This document shows, piece after piece, positions 24,093 through 37,272 of a stretch of 64,000 nt of DNA. Under the pieces are notes generated by a model that worked only from the letters and a program-made list of their open reading frames with translations, was not told where the DNA came from and did no database searches. This stretch comes from Himantopus leucocephalus. Taxonomy: Eukaryota; Chordata; Aves; Charadriiformes; Recurvirostridae. The position numbers and the translations under genes were made by a program. The DNA is taken from positions 8,876,520-8,940,519 of the forward strand of contig RSEF01000004.1 in the NCBI GenBank assembly GCA_003993805.1, written 5' to 3'. How positions within the stretch are numbered: the first letter of the stretch is position 1; every line of letters begins with the position of its first letter.

Positions 24093-27000
24093 CGTTGGTC
24101 CTGTCTAAAATATCCATTATTGTTGACCGCCAAGGACTCTTATCCATAAAACTGCAAACTAAAATGTCTGGAACGGTTCAAATAATTTCTTTCACTTCAT
24201 GATCTAAAAAAGATCATTATTTTTCTACCAAGCTTTCACACTACTTCCATGAAACTCAATCTTCTCATCCATGTGGCTAAAAAACATTATACGAAACTCC
24301 TGGGAAATCTGGAAGCACAGCACACCTACAAGAGTGTACCTAGAAGAGTGCCAAGAGAAAGTACCTTGGCCCCTCCACCTCTTTTACATCATATGCAAAA
24401 GAACCGTTGCCCACCTTCTTCCACATGCAGCCAAAACCTGTAACTGAATGACTGACTTCGTAAAGTCTGCAAGCTTTGCCAAGATGGTTCCCTATTTCTT
24501 TCCCAACATCAGCTATTAGATCCTGAATTATTCTTTTTTATTTTGTTCTTTGTATTTTTCTCCTTTTTTGCTGTAGAACGGTTGCATTTAAACATTCTTT
24601 CAAAGAGCATAACTCTAGGTTAAGGATTTATGGATGTAACACACAAATCAAAAAAGGAATAAGCACTATGTTTTTTAACATTACCACCTGCACATATCAG
24701 ATGTTTTGCAGCAGGGCCTGTAAGAAATGCAGCAGTACACAGCAGGACAGATTAACATTAGTCCTGTCCTTTAAATACAACTCCATTTTCTTCTACATAA
24801 TTAATTGCCAAGAAGTTGTCACAGGAAAGTATCAAAGCCTCTAGCACTGAACCAGGCTACACCCCAGGAAAGGGTTTGGTCACAGGGTGCATACCAAAAC
24901 GAAATCAGAAATGATAATTTAGAAGATAGACTCTTTCAGCAAGCGAGGGGCAGAAACACTGATCATGAGACACTGATCATCATACGCTAAAGACTACGCT
25001 ATCGAAGAAGAGGCTGAAGAACAGATAGTATCTATGACTGAAATGCTGACTAAGTGGCCTTCACAGAGGGGCTGAGATTCCAACTAAGGATGACAGAGGA
25101 TATCTCATTCACTGTAGAAATAATTCCTGTTCTATTGCATTTCACTGGTATCTTTAACAAAGACCTACAAGTACTCGTAAGAATGAGAACCCCAGCTGAC
25201 AAGGAATTTTTTTGAACCTCTACTACCTACCAGCCAAACATTTATTTACAAGAGATCACATTTTTTTACTCGAGATCATCACTGAGATGCTAAGAGAGAG
25301 AACTGGGAGCATAAGGTGGCTACACTGAAGTGCTGCATCCCGAGAAGTGGTGCAGAGTCCAGGAACATTGCTAAGGACAGTGAGCAAAGTTCTCTCGAAA
25401 CCCAGTTGCCATGAAAACACAAATAATCCAGCACACGGACAGACTTTTATAAACGCTGTCTAAGGCTTAGTCAGGTTACAATACATACTTCTGGTGACAC
25501 CGGATAATAGATTTGTATTTAAAAACAGATACTGATATTGAAAATATCAAAATGCAAAGATTACAGGTAAATAACACGTATTTATATCTAAAAATTACCT
25601 GCTCTTTTCTGCAGCAGCTAGGGTGCTGCATCTTACCCATTCAAGTTTCAAACTAATTTATCAGTCCCTGCGTATCAGCACAATTTCTCTGTTCCCTGTT
25701 CTCTTACAGGTTCCTATGTCAGCGAGACATGTTTTAATCACTAGTTACAGAAATAGCTACTAAGTATAAGCAGCCACCAAACCTGTGCTTTGATCTGATT
25801 TCCAAGATCACAATTACTTCTTTACTCAGTCTTTCTCAGAATAACTGAACTCCCTGTGACCAGCATTTGTGTAGCATCAGGGACAATTTTTACAATCTTT
25901 AAAGTTACTTTGAAGTCTAACGAACTCCATGAAATATATGGCTAGAGCTAACAAAAAGTCTCCAGATGTAGCACTAATACTTAGAGCAAGAATATTTTTA
26001 AGATTCACAAATGTCTTCCTGAAAAATGCTACTTACAGATAAAAATGTGGAAAAACAAGAAAACTCTTAGCAATTTGTCCCCTAAAATTCAGAATAAGTA
26101 GCTTTCTGAGTGTACTTTATATTTCAGCCTTAATAGGCTAAAGAAAGCATCCTCAAAAGCTTTTCCAACAGGGAATGACAAAAAGGTGAATCCAAAGAAC
26201 CCCTCTGCTTCTGGTAAACAGGAGAACTCATTTTCTTTTACACAAGAAGAAACACCAAATGAGAAACAGCATTGGATAAACAACAGATCTATACTGAACT
26301 TGCTGTTACAGTAATCATTTATGATAATTTAAGAGATATTAAACAATGAAAACAACGTTAACAATTTGTAGTTTTGAAGTAAGGCAATCACTCGTCTGTT
26401 TATTGGGAGCTCTGAGAGCACCACAGCGTTAAACTGGTATTAGTTACACACATGTCGAGAAAAAAGTGTTTGTAGTGGGGAAAAAAAAACCTCTTGCATT
26501 GCTTACTCCAGTTTATAGCAAATCATAATTTCTCTTGCAAACTTGCAGACAATTCACAATCACCGCAGATGTCTTTCCAAGGAAAATTTTAAAAATTGTA
26601 AATTTTGAGCATTTTATAAGCTAAGGAATGCACAAATTAAGCCTTCTCTTTGCTTGCTTTGGTAACCCTCTCCAACTTTGGGGGTTGGGGAGAAAGGTAA
26701 AAATCAGAAGGAAAGAAAAAACATTGCATGTAGAATTGCAAATAGAAAAGCAAGGACAGTGGCAGCCAACCTGGGAGCAATTCCATCTTTGTTCAATTAC
26801 AGAAGCAGTCTTTGCAGGCTGGTGCAGTGACACCTACAACGCTGGAACCAGCAGTCACCCGTGCCGCCCTGCAACTATGAATTTTATCACGTGTACATGA
26901 GATCTCTCCATGCTCTTGCCCTATGATTTTGCTTCCAGCTCTTGCATTTTACCAGCACTCGCTGAGTTCCACCCCCAACAGCTGCTGTGGTTCAGTGATC

Positions 27001-27334
27001 TTCTGGTTGTGTGCTACACTTATGAAAAGGAACTTCATTCAATTATCAATCTCTAAACCTTGCTATCTAAAGCTACTATTTCAAAATACACTTAGTTTTA
27101 TCTTTTAAAAGCTACATGCTAAAGAACCATACAGAGATAAGATTCATCAAACTCTCTATCATGTACCTAATCGTGAGCGACAAGGGATGGACGCCACAAC
27201 ATACTGGCCCCTAGATTTTTCCCTCAACTTCCCGCAGCTTCTGACTCAACTGTCTCCCGAACAAGAGATGGTATTTTGTATTAAAGTTCCCAGTGGATTT
27301 TTTTATCATTTCAACTGATGTAAAAATGGTCTCA
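24093..27334. other. Non-coding AT-rich sequence, no gene recognised
   Basis: Open frames up to 90 codons (26628-26900 plus) are featureless. 26.65-26.90 kb is mildly less AT-rich. No interspersed repeat recognised. Confidence 0.5.
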
Positions 27335-27665
27335 ACAATGCTGCGTGGCAAAGAAATTCCAGAGCTTAACTATAACTGGGATTTTTTATTATTCTGAACT
27401 TCCCAGATGCTAGCTTAACTTTATGCCTTCCAGTTCTTGTTTTGGAAAACAGTGATCAGCTGCTCCCAAGCCTCTTTTTCCATTGCATACGTGGGTTTAC
27501 AGAGTTGTGTCACATCATGTCTCTATTCAGGTGGCCTTTGTTCAGTTTGAAGAGTTCTGTTTCAGGCAGTCACCCCTCAGACAGAAGCAGCTCCACGCCT
27601 CTGGTCATTCTTTCTACTTGCCTGCAACTTCTCATTCTCCTACCCTTTCCGAGTCTACAGTAAAA
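27335..27665 (-). mobile_element. Old CR1/L3-type LINE fragment, 3' part of the element
   Basis: Several blocks in the right order resemble the reverse complement of CR1-clade LINE 3' ends: a GGCAAAGAAATTCCAGAGCTT block, CTTCCAGTTCTTG, CCATTGCATACGTGGGTTTA, and GAAGCAGCTCCACGCCTCTG followed by GTCATTCTTTCTACTTGCC (compare the usual ...GCTGTTCCATACCCCTGATCAT...). Divergence is high, so this is an old insertion. Small open frames at 27442-27701 on the plus strand lie antisense to it and are not genes. Confidence 0.55.
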
Positions 27666-29980
27666 GCAGTAACAAGCACCTCAGGCAGCACCATTTCTTA
27701 AGTTAGTGCTGTTGTAGAACAATTTGTAATGTGTAGAGCCGCACTTTCATGTAGTCTAGCCTTGCTGAGGGGAGTAAGTGTAAATTTCTGCAAAGTTACT
27801 TCTGCAGAAACAGCGTACCTTGATGTACAGAACACTTGGCCTGTCTTTTTCGCAATCTGATTCTCTTTGGTCATGGACATAATTGAGTGTTTCAAGACCG
27901 GTACAAGATGCCTCCTTTGACCACAGAAACTTTCTTTTGGGGCTGCAGAGCTAGACCTTCAGCAATGTTCTGCAATAACTTGTCCTGCTTTTACTACAGT
28001 GATGAGAGAAGGGTGGTTCTTGGGGTTTTTTGGTTGGGTTTTTGCTTGCGCTTCTCTGAACCACGTAGCACATACACATCTGCAATTTCATAGACATATT
28101 ATTTAATGTGTGGCGTAATTAATGCTGGCGTTCACTTTTTTCCTGACTTGTGTTCTTGTGTCATGAGGAGGAGTCCCTTTTTCTTTACTTCCCTACTCTC
28201 TCCAAGACAGAGCTGCCACGAACGTTGCAGAGACAATTATTTTCCCATACAGTCTGGCCAAAGAGTAACAGAAGAATACCACTGACACAGAGAGTCCTCC
28301 TTTCATAATTCGGATACAAAGACTGAGTCTTTGTTAATTACATTTACAATTTTAGTAAATGTTTTCTGGACTTATTTTGAGACAAACTCATATAACAAAA
28401 TACTTTCAGGGTGCTTTAACTCTGTGGGCTTCAGAACACTCTAACATACCAGTGAGATCCAATTTATGGATACTGTAAAGCCAGGAATTTAAATATGTTT
28501 ATCCTGAAAAGATGCCTCTTTTTGTTATGTCCAGTGACAAGGGGGAGCAAAGCCAGGATTCACTGCTGCTTAGACAGCTCACATTTGCAACTATAATTTA
28601 ATAAAAAAATTAACCTACTTCATATTATTTTAAGATGCTATTGTATCCCTATATAGAACAATCCATCTTACGTACAGTAAAGGGAGGTGGAAGAGTGATT
28701 TAGTCATCATCCCATCTCACACCTTCTGCTGAGGTGCTGCACAAAACGCAGTACTTCGAATTGGTCCTGCACTGTAGCTCATTAAGTCTTCAGTTATGTT
28801 TACTGTACTAAGATTTCTTTTAGTATATACTAAAATTCTAAATATGCTAATACATAATAAATTGTGTGCTAAGGCTACCTAAAATATTCTAAATATCCAG
28901 GTAAATTTTAATAAATTCTGAAACTACCTACATTTAGCAAGTTGAAAGTGCTGTACAACAACCAGCTTTGCTGAACAATCTTAAAACAAGGAATTACACC
29001 CACACACCCAGGATGATACAGGTATACAGAAGTTTTCAACTGGCAAAGATCCAACTTCATCTGAAGAATCCAAATACCAGGTGTGCCACACCAGAAAAAT
29101 GTTTTCCTACAGTCCACGGACTGTCAGTAGTTTGCAGATATCAGAAATCCAGGAAAATAAAGGTATTAACTGAACTTTAACACAATCTTGGGTTTATGTA
29201 TCCCACAGATTGTATAAAACATCCACTGTGGGAATACTGTATGATATGCTCTGTGGATTTTTTGTTGTTGCTGTTGAAAAACTTTGGTGGTTAGGTTAAA
29301 CAAGCCTGAAAACTGGTGCACTGAGCTATGTAATTCTGTTCAAGATTTTTGTTCTGAGTAAAATTTAAGTTTTCTTCATATATAAGTGCTAACAATTATT
29401 TTCCTATGTACTGTATTTACAATAATGCACATTCTCTTGTCTACTGGTACGATTAGTCATCATCCATGAAATGTTTTATCCTGAAGCACAAGCACAAAGG
29501 AGACGGCAAGATAGTAACTTCTTACTTCAGCTGTGTAGTACTCTGCTGGTTCTATGAGTAATCTGCAGTGCTGCAAACACATTCCTCTTCTAATATTCTA
29601 GGGGAAAAAATCATACAAGACTGCTTATCTGATAGAGAAGACAGTACCAAAAGCAAGAATTACGGACTTTTTGTGATTTTATATTTTTGGTAAAGAATAG
29701 GTGAGTAACAGAAAGACTGAAAGAATTTTTCTTGAACTTACAGCCTCAAGTTTAGATCCTGGGTGCCACACTGCCACTCCATTTTTCCATTTCGGATCAT
29801 GGCATTCAGTGTGCTTGACCACTTATCAGCAAGGGTAGAGCATATGCATGTGTTTAGTTCTTTGTATTTTAACGAAGAACATTAATTACTAAAATCTCTA
29901 AACAATTCATTTAATCAAATGCAATCTGATCTCTGATCACTTGAACACATAATCAGCCTCACACTTCTGCCTACTTGAGA
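27666..29980. other. Non-coding AT-rich sequence, no gene recognised
   Basis: No known repeats, no coding signal; open frames are at or below 70 codons. Confidence 0.5.
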
Positions 29981-29984
29981 ATTA

Positions 29985-30100
29985 TTGATTTTGTCTATCA
30001 ACCCAAATAGAGGTCTGGGTGATGCATATAATAATTACCACAGCTAATGCGATTACTGCATGTGAACTGATTACTGTAATTAGGAAGTGTTTGTTTGTAT
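29985..30100. promoter_or_regulatory. Candidate conserved non-coding element
   Basis: About 115 bp with dense homeodomain-type and related words: ATAATTACC, CAGCTAATG, GATTACTGCATGTG, GATTACTGTAATTAGG. The local duplication of GATTACTG and the clustering are suggestive, but AT-rich DNA produces TAATTA words often. No conservation data are available. Confidence 0.2.
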
Positions 30101-33100
30101 TAAAAGGAAAAGTAAAGTAAATTGCCTTGTAGGTTTTAAGGAAAAACAACAACAATAAAAAAGACAAAAAAAAGAATCTGCAGTTATAATTACACAGCCC
30201 CGTATTAAAATATGTCAAGAAATCTATTCTCTCTACAAAGTTAAAATATTCTTTTCTAAAGAAATAATATTCAGTAATACATTGTTAAGAATAAAATATC
30301 AACCAGAAAATTCTCTCTATATAGCTTTCCTATAAATGATATCGAATAAGATATCTTTCTGAAATACTGACATAAACAACTTTCCTCTTCTATTCCAATA
30401 GATTCTATTCCTTAAATCACTCCTCCTGTATACTCTGTTTTAATGTCTTGGATAAACCCCAAGCATCTTCAATTGTGCTACAACTTGCATTTTCTAGAGA
30501 ACCATTTGGTATTTTTTAGATGTTGTTACTGAAGAATCAGCACCAACTATCTGACTTACGAAGTTTTACATACCATATTTCACTAAGAATGGAACTGCAC
30601 ATAAACCAGATGTCCTTGGGACATACCCCCACATATGCCAAGATAAACCAGTATCCCATAAGCATTTCATCTACAGTATTTTATAATTCCATGCAATTTA
30701 TCAAACAACAAGCTTAGCAGAGAACTGTGAAAAATGGCAATAGTAATAGAGATTTTATTACACTACGCATTGCTCATTCCACAGACAGGAACACTCCCAC
30801 AATCAGGGTCTTGAAAACTGCTCTCAATCACTAATGACTTGACTTGGCAAAATGACTGATAGCTCCATTGGGCTGAAAAATTTGCTCACTACTTATATGT
30901 ATTCTGTAATATGCCTTAGGTTTATAGTAACCAATCCAATTTTGGCACCCAGGAAGAAATTCTACTGTTATATGAACCTGGTTGTCTATGTGTTCAAGAT
31001 ACTTTATGTGAGCGAGACAATGAGGGAGAGAGTGAGGGACAGAAAAAAGAGAAAAGACTTGGTCTGTTAGAGGCTGATCTGTAAAGTGATGACAAAGCAG
31101 CTTCCTTTCTCCCACCATATCTTTATCTCATAAAATTATAAGTTAGCTAAAGAATAGCCTTTCTTTTGCTTGCTTTGCATGTCTATAGTGTCTGATATAA
31201 TTAGACACTTATTCAGAGCTTCGCAATGCTTCCGTAATACTGATAATATGCAATCATAAATAAATTATAATGAATACAAAAAATTATATCAATATAGGAA
31301 TTGAAAAATAGTTCATGGGGTTTTTTTTTCCAACTGTGCCACTAACTGTGTTTTCATGTACAGCAAAAGGAACTAAATGATACGACTGTATACTTCCAAA
31401 ACAATTGGAGTTGATCCAGTGCCTGAATTTTTAATGGTCATTTCTGTAAGTGATTAGCAGGAAACCTTAGGAAAAAACAATGAAATATTAACATACTTCT
31501 AATATTATTAGAGAATCACTAAATGTTTCCAAATAACTAAAGATATTGACCGAATAATATAGCAAGGACATAAATCTCCCATGAGCTTAGACATTTTGTT
31601 TGACTTCATAGGCTAAAAAGTTCTACATTTAGAGGACAGAGGACTTTAACCAAAGACTTCTTTTCCCCCGAAAACTTGCATTGAGTATCTGGACATTTTT
31701 CTACTTTCTTTACTCGTACTGTATGTTTATCAGAAACAGCACTAGGACAAAAATGTATCTAAGAGAAAAGTATCCTTAAAAACGTGAAGAATTTTAGAAG
31801 TTTAGGTGCTGTTTTTCACCCTCAGCACAGGAACTTTATTTCAGTTTTAACTTCTGTAAAGAATATAGAGGTAATTCTTAAAGATGAATGGTGGTTAGTC
31901 TGCTCACCCATAGCACTGAAGTTTCGCTACTGCTACAGATAAAGTTTTATTATCATTTCCATTACAGTCTTTCATTTCTAAATCAATATACAATTAAGGA
32001 AAAGCATTTCCTCCCCTTCTTCCTTTTTTAGCTGTTCCTCTGTACAAAAGGCAAGACACGTGATCTTACAGAAAAACCTGTTTTATTTAAACGTAAAGGT
32101 GATTAACCTAAAGGAGAATAAAGAAAGTAGAAAAAATTCCAGATACTAAATGCAAGTTTTCTGGGGAAAAAAATATCATTTTCCAAGAAACTGAATTTGC
32201 TGTGTGTCATTTTAATACAGTTGATACAGGCAGCAGAGAACGAAGGGACTCATTCTTATTTTATAAACTAAATGCTGGAAAATAAAGTGTACATATTAAA
32301 ACCTAACACTGTACTCCAAGGGGAATTACAAACGCATGCCATAACCCACTTGTCAAAGGAATATTAAACAAAACTAATTAGCTGAACTATGTTTTTATTG
32401 TACTTTTTGTCAGGAAGTCATTAAAGCTGTTTTCACAATAATACATTCAGATCTATGGAAAACTCAGCTCTCCTGATTCATTATCATTGCAATTGACAGG
32501 GCTGCATGTTTGGGATACTCATTACCTTTAATGAATGCACAGATCTCAAACACTGAATTACATATCCTATACTGCAAGGTATCCCTTCCCTTTCCAGTGG
32601 CAACATTCATCTACATTCATCACCTTGACAATGTAAAAGAAACAGCCACTGCAATTTCAAATACATGTCCAGATAGCTCTAAGAAAAATTATTTCTAAGC
32701 TTGGCTCCACTTTATAATATTTCTATTTGCAGAGGCATATAAAGCACATGCCTCACTGTAGTCCAACTCAAAAACTTATCTAATAAAACACAGAAAGGAT
32801 AAATCTTATGAGAGACAAGATAATACCTGCATAAAAAGTTCAGCTGTATTTTCAGAGAAATAAGAAGCAGCTACTGAATTAGGCTATAATACACGTATCT
32901 TAACTAACAGTGCTCTGATTCAACAAGGTATTTGTTCCCATGCCTAATTAAAGTGCATGCACGATGTCAGTGGGTTCAGTGCTACTACAGTTCAGCAGGA
33001 CAGTACAAGGCACTATGGCATGTTTGCTTTTCAGAACTTTTCTGAAAACCTGAAGAAAACATTCTTGTTTGATCGTATCTTCTACCAACCCTATCTACCT

Positions 33101-33184
33101 ATCTCAGTTTCCATTTTCTTACAATCCTTAGTAGTATTTTAACTTTTTTACTGTGTTGGGGTACTCTTACTACACACATGAGGT
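30101..33184. other. Non-coding AT-rich sequence, no gene recognised
   Basis: Open frames stay below 96 codons. 31.0 kb holds a purine-rich stretch (about 31017-31056). No interspersed repeat recognised. Confidence 0.5.
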
Positions 33185-34020
33185 GTTTAGTGCTGCCTTT
33201 GCCTCAATCATCACTAGCAAGGTCTTCTCTCAAGTCCTTGTACAGACCTGTGTCTAGCAGCAAAGTTTACGTAGGCAAGAAAACTTACTCACGATAGAGG
33301 AGGACCAAGTTGGGGACCGCCTGAATAAGCACACATACAAATCCGGGCACGAGATCAGATGGGCAGCATTCAAGGGTGTGCAAGGAGCTGACAAATGTCA
33401 TCATCGGGACACCCCACAAAGACTGTGGGGATTGAAGGAGGCCCCATGACTAGGAAAAGGCAAATACCATGCTCATCTTCCAAAAGGCAAGGAGGAATTC
33501 AGGATAGTCAGCCTCACCTCAGTCTCAGTGGCAATTATGGAGCAAGTCTACATAGAAGTCACGTCTAAACACAAAAAGCAAAAGAAGAAAGAGCCATAAT
33601 GGAATCAACACTAGGCAAACCATACTTGACCAACCCCATCAAGCCTATTACGGTGAAATGGATGGCTCTGTGGATAATGGAGATCAGTGGATATCATTTA
33701 TCTTGGTTTTAGGAAGGCATTTGAGAGACAACAATACCATACTGATATGAGGTGATATGGATTGGACAAGCAGAATACAAGGTGGACAAAAAAATGCCTG
33801 TACTACTGGGCTCAAAAGCCTGGACAATGATTCAAACAGTAACTGGCAGCCAGTTACATGTGGTTAATATTGGTGCTAATACCATTTGACATGTTCATCA
33901 ACAACCTGAATGAAAGGATGGAGCACACCTTCAGCGAGTTTGCAAATGACATCGACTTGGGAGGCAGCAGCTAATGTGCTGGAGGGCAGAGCTGGCTATC
34001 CACCTTTGTTCAGGACTTGC
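33185..34020 (+). mobile_element. CR1 LINE, ORF2 (reverse transcriptase) region, degenerate
   Basis: A run of blocks follows avian CR1 ORF2 in order: GCTGCCTTTGCCTCAATCAT (33195 on), AGATCAGATGGGCAGC, GGGTGTGCAAGGAGCTGACA, CATCTTCCAAAAGGCAAGGA, GTCAGCCTCACCTCAGTCTC, ATACTTGACCAACCCCATCA, then an ATTTATCTTGGTTTTAGGAAGGCATTTGAG block (the CR1 palm region), CATGTTCATCAACAACCTGA and GAGTTTGCAAATGACATCGA (corresponding to the FADD-type catalytic segment). Frameshifts and stops break the frame throughout, so it cannot make enzyme. The usual 3' UTR and octamer tail are not recognisable after about 34020. It is an old, dead copy. Confidence 0.85.
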
Positions 34021-36302
34021 TGCCTTCTCAGGGAATTGCAGCATGGGAAGCTACGTGAATAAGAATTTTCTAGATGGCACAATTGTTTAGCAAAAACTCA
34101 AAAATACACCTGAGTGTTCTGCAGACTCTCACAGAAGGAATCTAGATTGCAAGACAAATGTCGTTTTAGAATGACTGGAATGCTGTGAGGACAGAAGAAA
34201 AATGTAACTTATAGTGGCAATCCTGGCTGTGAAAAGATCCCTTTATAATTCTTTTTCTTCTCCCTAGTAGCTTATAAAAGAAACCTATAAATTAACACAA
34301 AATCAAAACCAAACATAAGCCCATTTGTCTCTCACTTTCCTCCTTAAGCAAAATAATTCCTTGGAGAACCAAATAATAAGTGATACATATAAAACTGTAA
34401 TCCTCTAAATGTGGTCCATACCCCTCCCTCTGGTTGGGTATTTAAATAAAATGTGAAAAGGAATCACGTCTTAAAGGAAGAAGATGCATTTTTCCCACCT
34501 GCCACAAACCTACAAAGTTGGTTTTGCAGAAGTAATGAATGATCTCCTTAAGGCTACCCATTTATTTACATAACACATTCACATCTCGCAGCCTTTTTAA
34601 AGGAGGACTCTTCAAAGTTTCTTTCCCAAAATAATATTCCCTAAACTACGCTGATTCAGTGACTGTTAACATTTTATAGACAAGCATATATTTTCCTCTC
34701 TTCAAAATGCCAAAATTTCTTCCATAGGTGGGATAAAACTCAATTCCTTTTTTTTATTGCCATAAAACCAGCAGGATGCCTACTCTCTATTATAGCCCTT
34801 TGCAGCTGTCCAGTTATGCCTCCGGTTCTTACATTTGCCAACAAAGGGATAACTGCTATTTGTTACAGCCCTTCAACTGAAGGAAATCTCACAGAGGCGT
34901 TTTCCACTATGTTGTTCTTTCAGCTGCCTGTTTGAAATGTCTCAATTCACATTTTCACAATCTTTTTCCTTTATTGAAATTTAACATATTAAAAATATTA
35001 ATCCACTAATAAAAATGAAAATACAAGTCTTAGACATAAAGAAAGATGTTCAAAAGTAGAGAGTATCAAAAACATTCAAACTTCTTTGAATAAAGAGATG
35101 CTTTTTTCACCATTAGTGGATTACCATGTTAGAAACAACTTCTTACAAATGTCCCTACTAGCACAGAACATAACGTCATTAGAAGTTCTGAAATTTATGC
35201 TTGCAACTCTGTACAGAAGGCAAATACAATGCAACAGGCACTAACATACTAAATATAAGGGGTTTAAGGTGTCTTTTGAATTTCCTGGATCACTTCAAGA
35301 TTCCTTTCTTTATCTTTTTTTTACCATCATATTTTTAAATCCTCTTTGGTCTATTTCCCGATCAAATATTTTCACAAAAATCTCACCACCTGCAACTCCC
35401 ATCTCCAAAAGAAAGCTAAATATGTTTGTAAAAGCAGGATTACTTATGAGGATTTGGAAAAGAATTGAATACATAGAAAATAAGGGAGTGATGTACTCAC
35501 CTGTCCCTGAAAAAAAATAAATTGATTTAATCTTCTTGTTTATTGAACCTAAATCTATTTTTAACTAGAGAGATTAAAAACTGATTTTCAGCACCATGGG
35601 AACTGCTGGATACAAAAAATGGAAAACCAGGAGCACTTGTATCTGTTTTTGCTTTGAAAAGGATGAGTTATATCACGAGGGTGACCGAGTATGAAAGACC
35701 AAATGAAATATTACAGAAAGAAGGGGAAAGCATTGTTTCCATTGACATTTATTTTTATGTAAAAGTTAAGGGATGACTTTGTCTCAAGCCTACTCAAATT
35801 GTTAGCTTGAAAATAGGGAAGACAGGAAGATGACCAAAGACCAGCTGACATTCCTCCTCCTCTGAAGTGAAAGTAGTAAAGCATAGCATCTGAGGGGAGC
35901 AGAGCTCAAAACTTCACCCTTCAAAGGATATGTAAGTTTAGTCCTATAAAGGTGATGCTTGCAAGTATGTTAGCAGTGGAGAGCTCCAGTGAGATGAGGA
36001 GGGCTGACCAAAGAAGGCAGAAGAAACTGTCTATTTGTACAAGCATCCTAAGGAACACACTACACACACATAAATCCTAGTCTGAATCTTCACACTTAAG
36101 CCCAGGCATATATAAGCTGTCTTCCCTTCTCAGGGAAGTAACGACTGAAAGGTTTGAGGATTACACAGTCCAGAGGGCTGCCAATACGCTTTCTCTGTGA
36201 CTGTAAAAGCCATGAGGAAGAATGTTAGTAACATGCAGTATATTTGCACAGACTTGTGATGTACATCCCCTATTTAGGGTTCAAGTTTCCATTTATTTAC
36301 TT
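34021..36302. other. Non-coding AT-rich sequence, no gene recognised
   Basis: An 83-codon plus frame (35269-35520) is featureless. A REST-like half site lies at 35587-35607 (separate entry). Confidence 0.5.
35587..35607 (+). promoter_or_regulatory. RE1/REST-like site with a strong left half only
   Basis: TTCAGCACCATGG matches the left half and centre of the RE1 (NRSE) consensus exactly, but the right half (GGGAACTGCT against GGACAGCGCC) matches at only about five of ten positions. REST can bind half sites weakly. It may be a chance match. Confidence 0.25.
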
Positions 36303-36336
36303 CCCCCCCCCCCCNNNNNNNNNNCCCCCCCCCCCC
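36303..36336. repeat. Poly-C tract containing a 10-N gap
   Basis: Twelve C, ten N, twelve C. The true tract length is unknown. The N block marks a homopolymer the assembly could not resolve. Confidence 0.95.
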
Positions 36337-37124
36337 GTAAGAGAGAGAGAAAAAAAAATAATGGCAGATCAGGAAACTTAAGTTGGCTTGATTAGATAGG
36401 GCTGCCGAGAAATGGTATTTGTGATTTGTGTTTTAAAACATTTTACAGTGGGATGCTGACTAGAAGCAGATGGCAAAATGGTTGCACTTATTTTGGCTAG
36501 AAAGGCCTTGGAAGTGAAGAATAGTGCAGGTCACAGAAATACAGGAGAGAGCAGAAGACAAGCTTTCTCTGATGCAAACTAATTCTGAAATGACGAGCTA
36601 TTGCACCAACTGCATCGACTGACTAGTACAGCGTAAATTCATCCAACCTACAAAAAGACTCCCCATTAGGCCTTCATAGGTTATGTAGCCACAAAGTATC
36701 TTCATTTGTGATACTAAAATTACATTCTTTATGTAGATCAACTTAGACTACCTATGATTACCTATGGCAATCAGTTTGACACATTCTCTAGCAACAGGCA
36801 GATTGCTTTACCAGCTAAAGGTACATCAATGGGATTTAATCCAGATTGGTACAAACCCAGTTTACTGCAAAATCCACTAGCAGTTCTTTCTCATAAAAAT
36901 CTACCAGATTTCTATATATTAAAAAAAATCTCCCAAAATAATTTACAAGCTCATGTATGACATTTTCTAGGTCAAAAAGCTTTAGCCACTAAGTTCAGGA
37001 ATACGATGGGACTTACATCAATACGTTCAACCATATTAAGGCCTTAAATATCTCCACTACAACAAACCAAAATACCTGAGAAATAATAAAGGATTATCTG
37101 ACATCTTTTCACCTTCAAAATGGG
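36337..37124. other. Non-coding AT-rich sequence
   Basis: Nothing recognised; one 68-codon frame (36754-36960) is featureless. Confidence 0.5.
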
Positions 37125-37272
37125 AGAATGAGGAACAGCCCACTGTAGAAGAGCAGGTTTGAGACCAGCTGAGGAACCTGGAAGTGCACCAGTCCATGGG
37201 ACCTGATGAGATTCACTGGCGGGACCTGAGGGAACTGGCAGATGAAGTTACTAAGCCACTTTCCATCATATG
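37125..37272 (+). mobile_element. CR1 LINE, internal ORF2 fragment
   Basis: Blocks CAGCCCACTGTAGAAGAGCA, GGTTTGAGACCAGCTGAGGA, TCCATGGGACCTGATGAGAT, CTGAGGGAACTGGCAGATGA and AAGCCACTTTCCATCATAT follow CR1 ORF2 in order, just before the reverse-transcriptase core. It covers the same part of ORF2 as 33310-33400 in the other copy but is closer to consensus. Both ends stop abruptly in unrelated sequence. The codons are interrupted, and only about 50 residues' worth remain. Confidence 0.9.

Noticed and set aside
25405..25418. RFX X-box-like word GTTGCCATGAAAAC
   Set aside because: It fits the loose consensus, but that consensus is expected a few times by chance in 64 kb, and no gene start is near.
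27442..27701. Two overlapping plus-strand frames
   Set aside because: They are antisense to an old CR1-type LINE copy.
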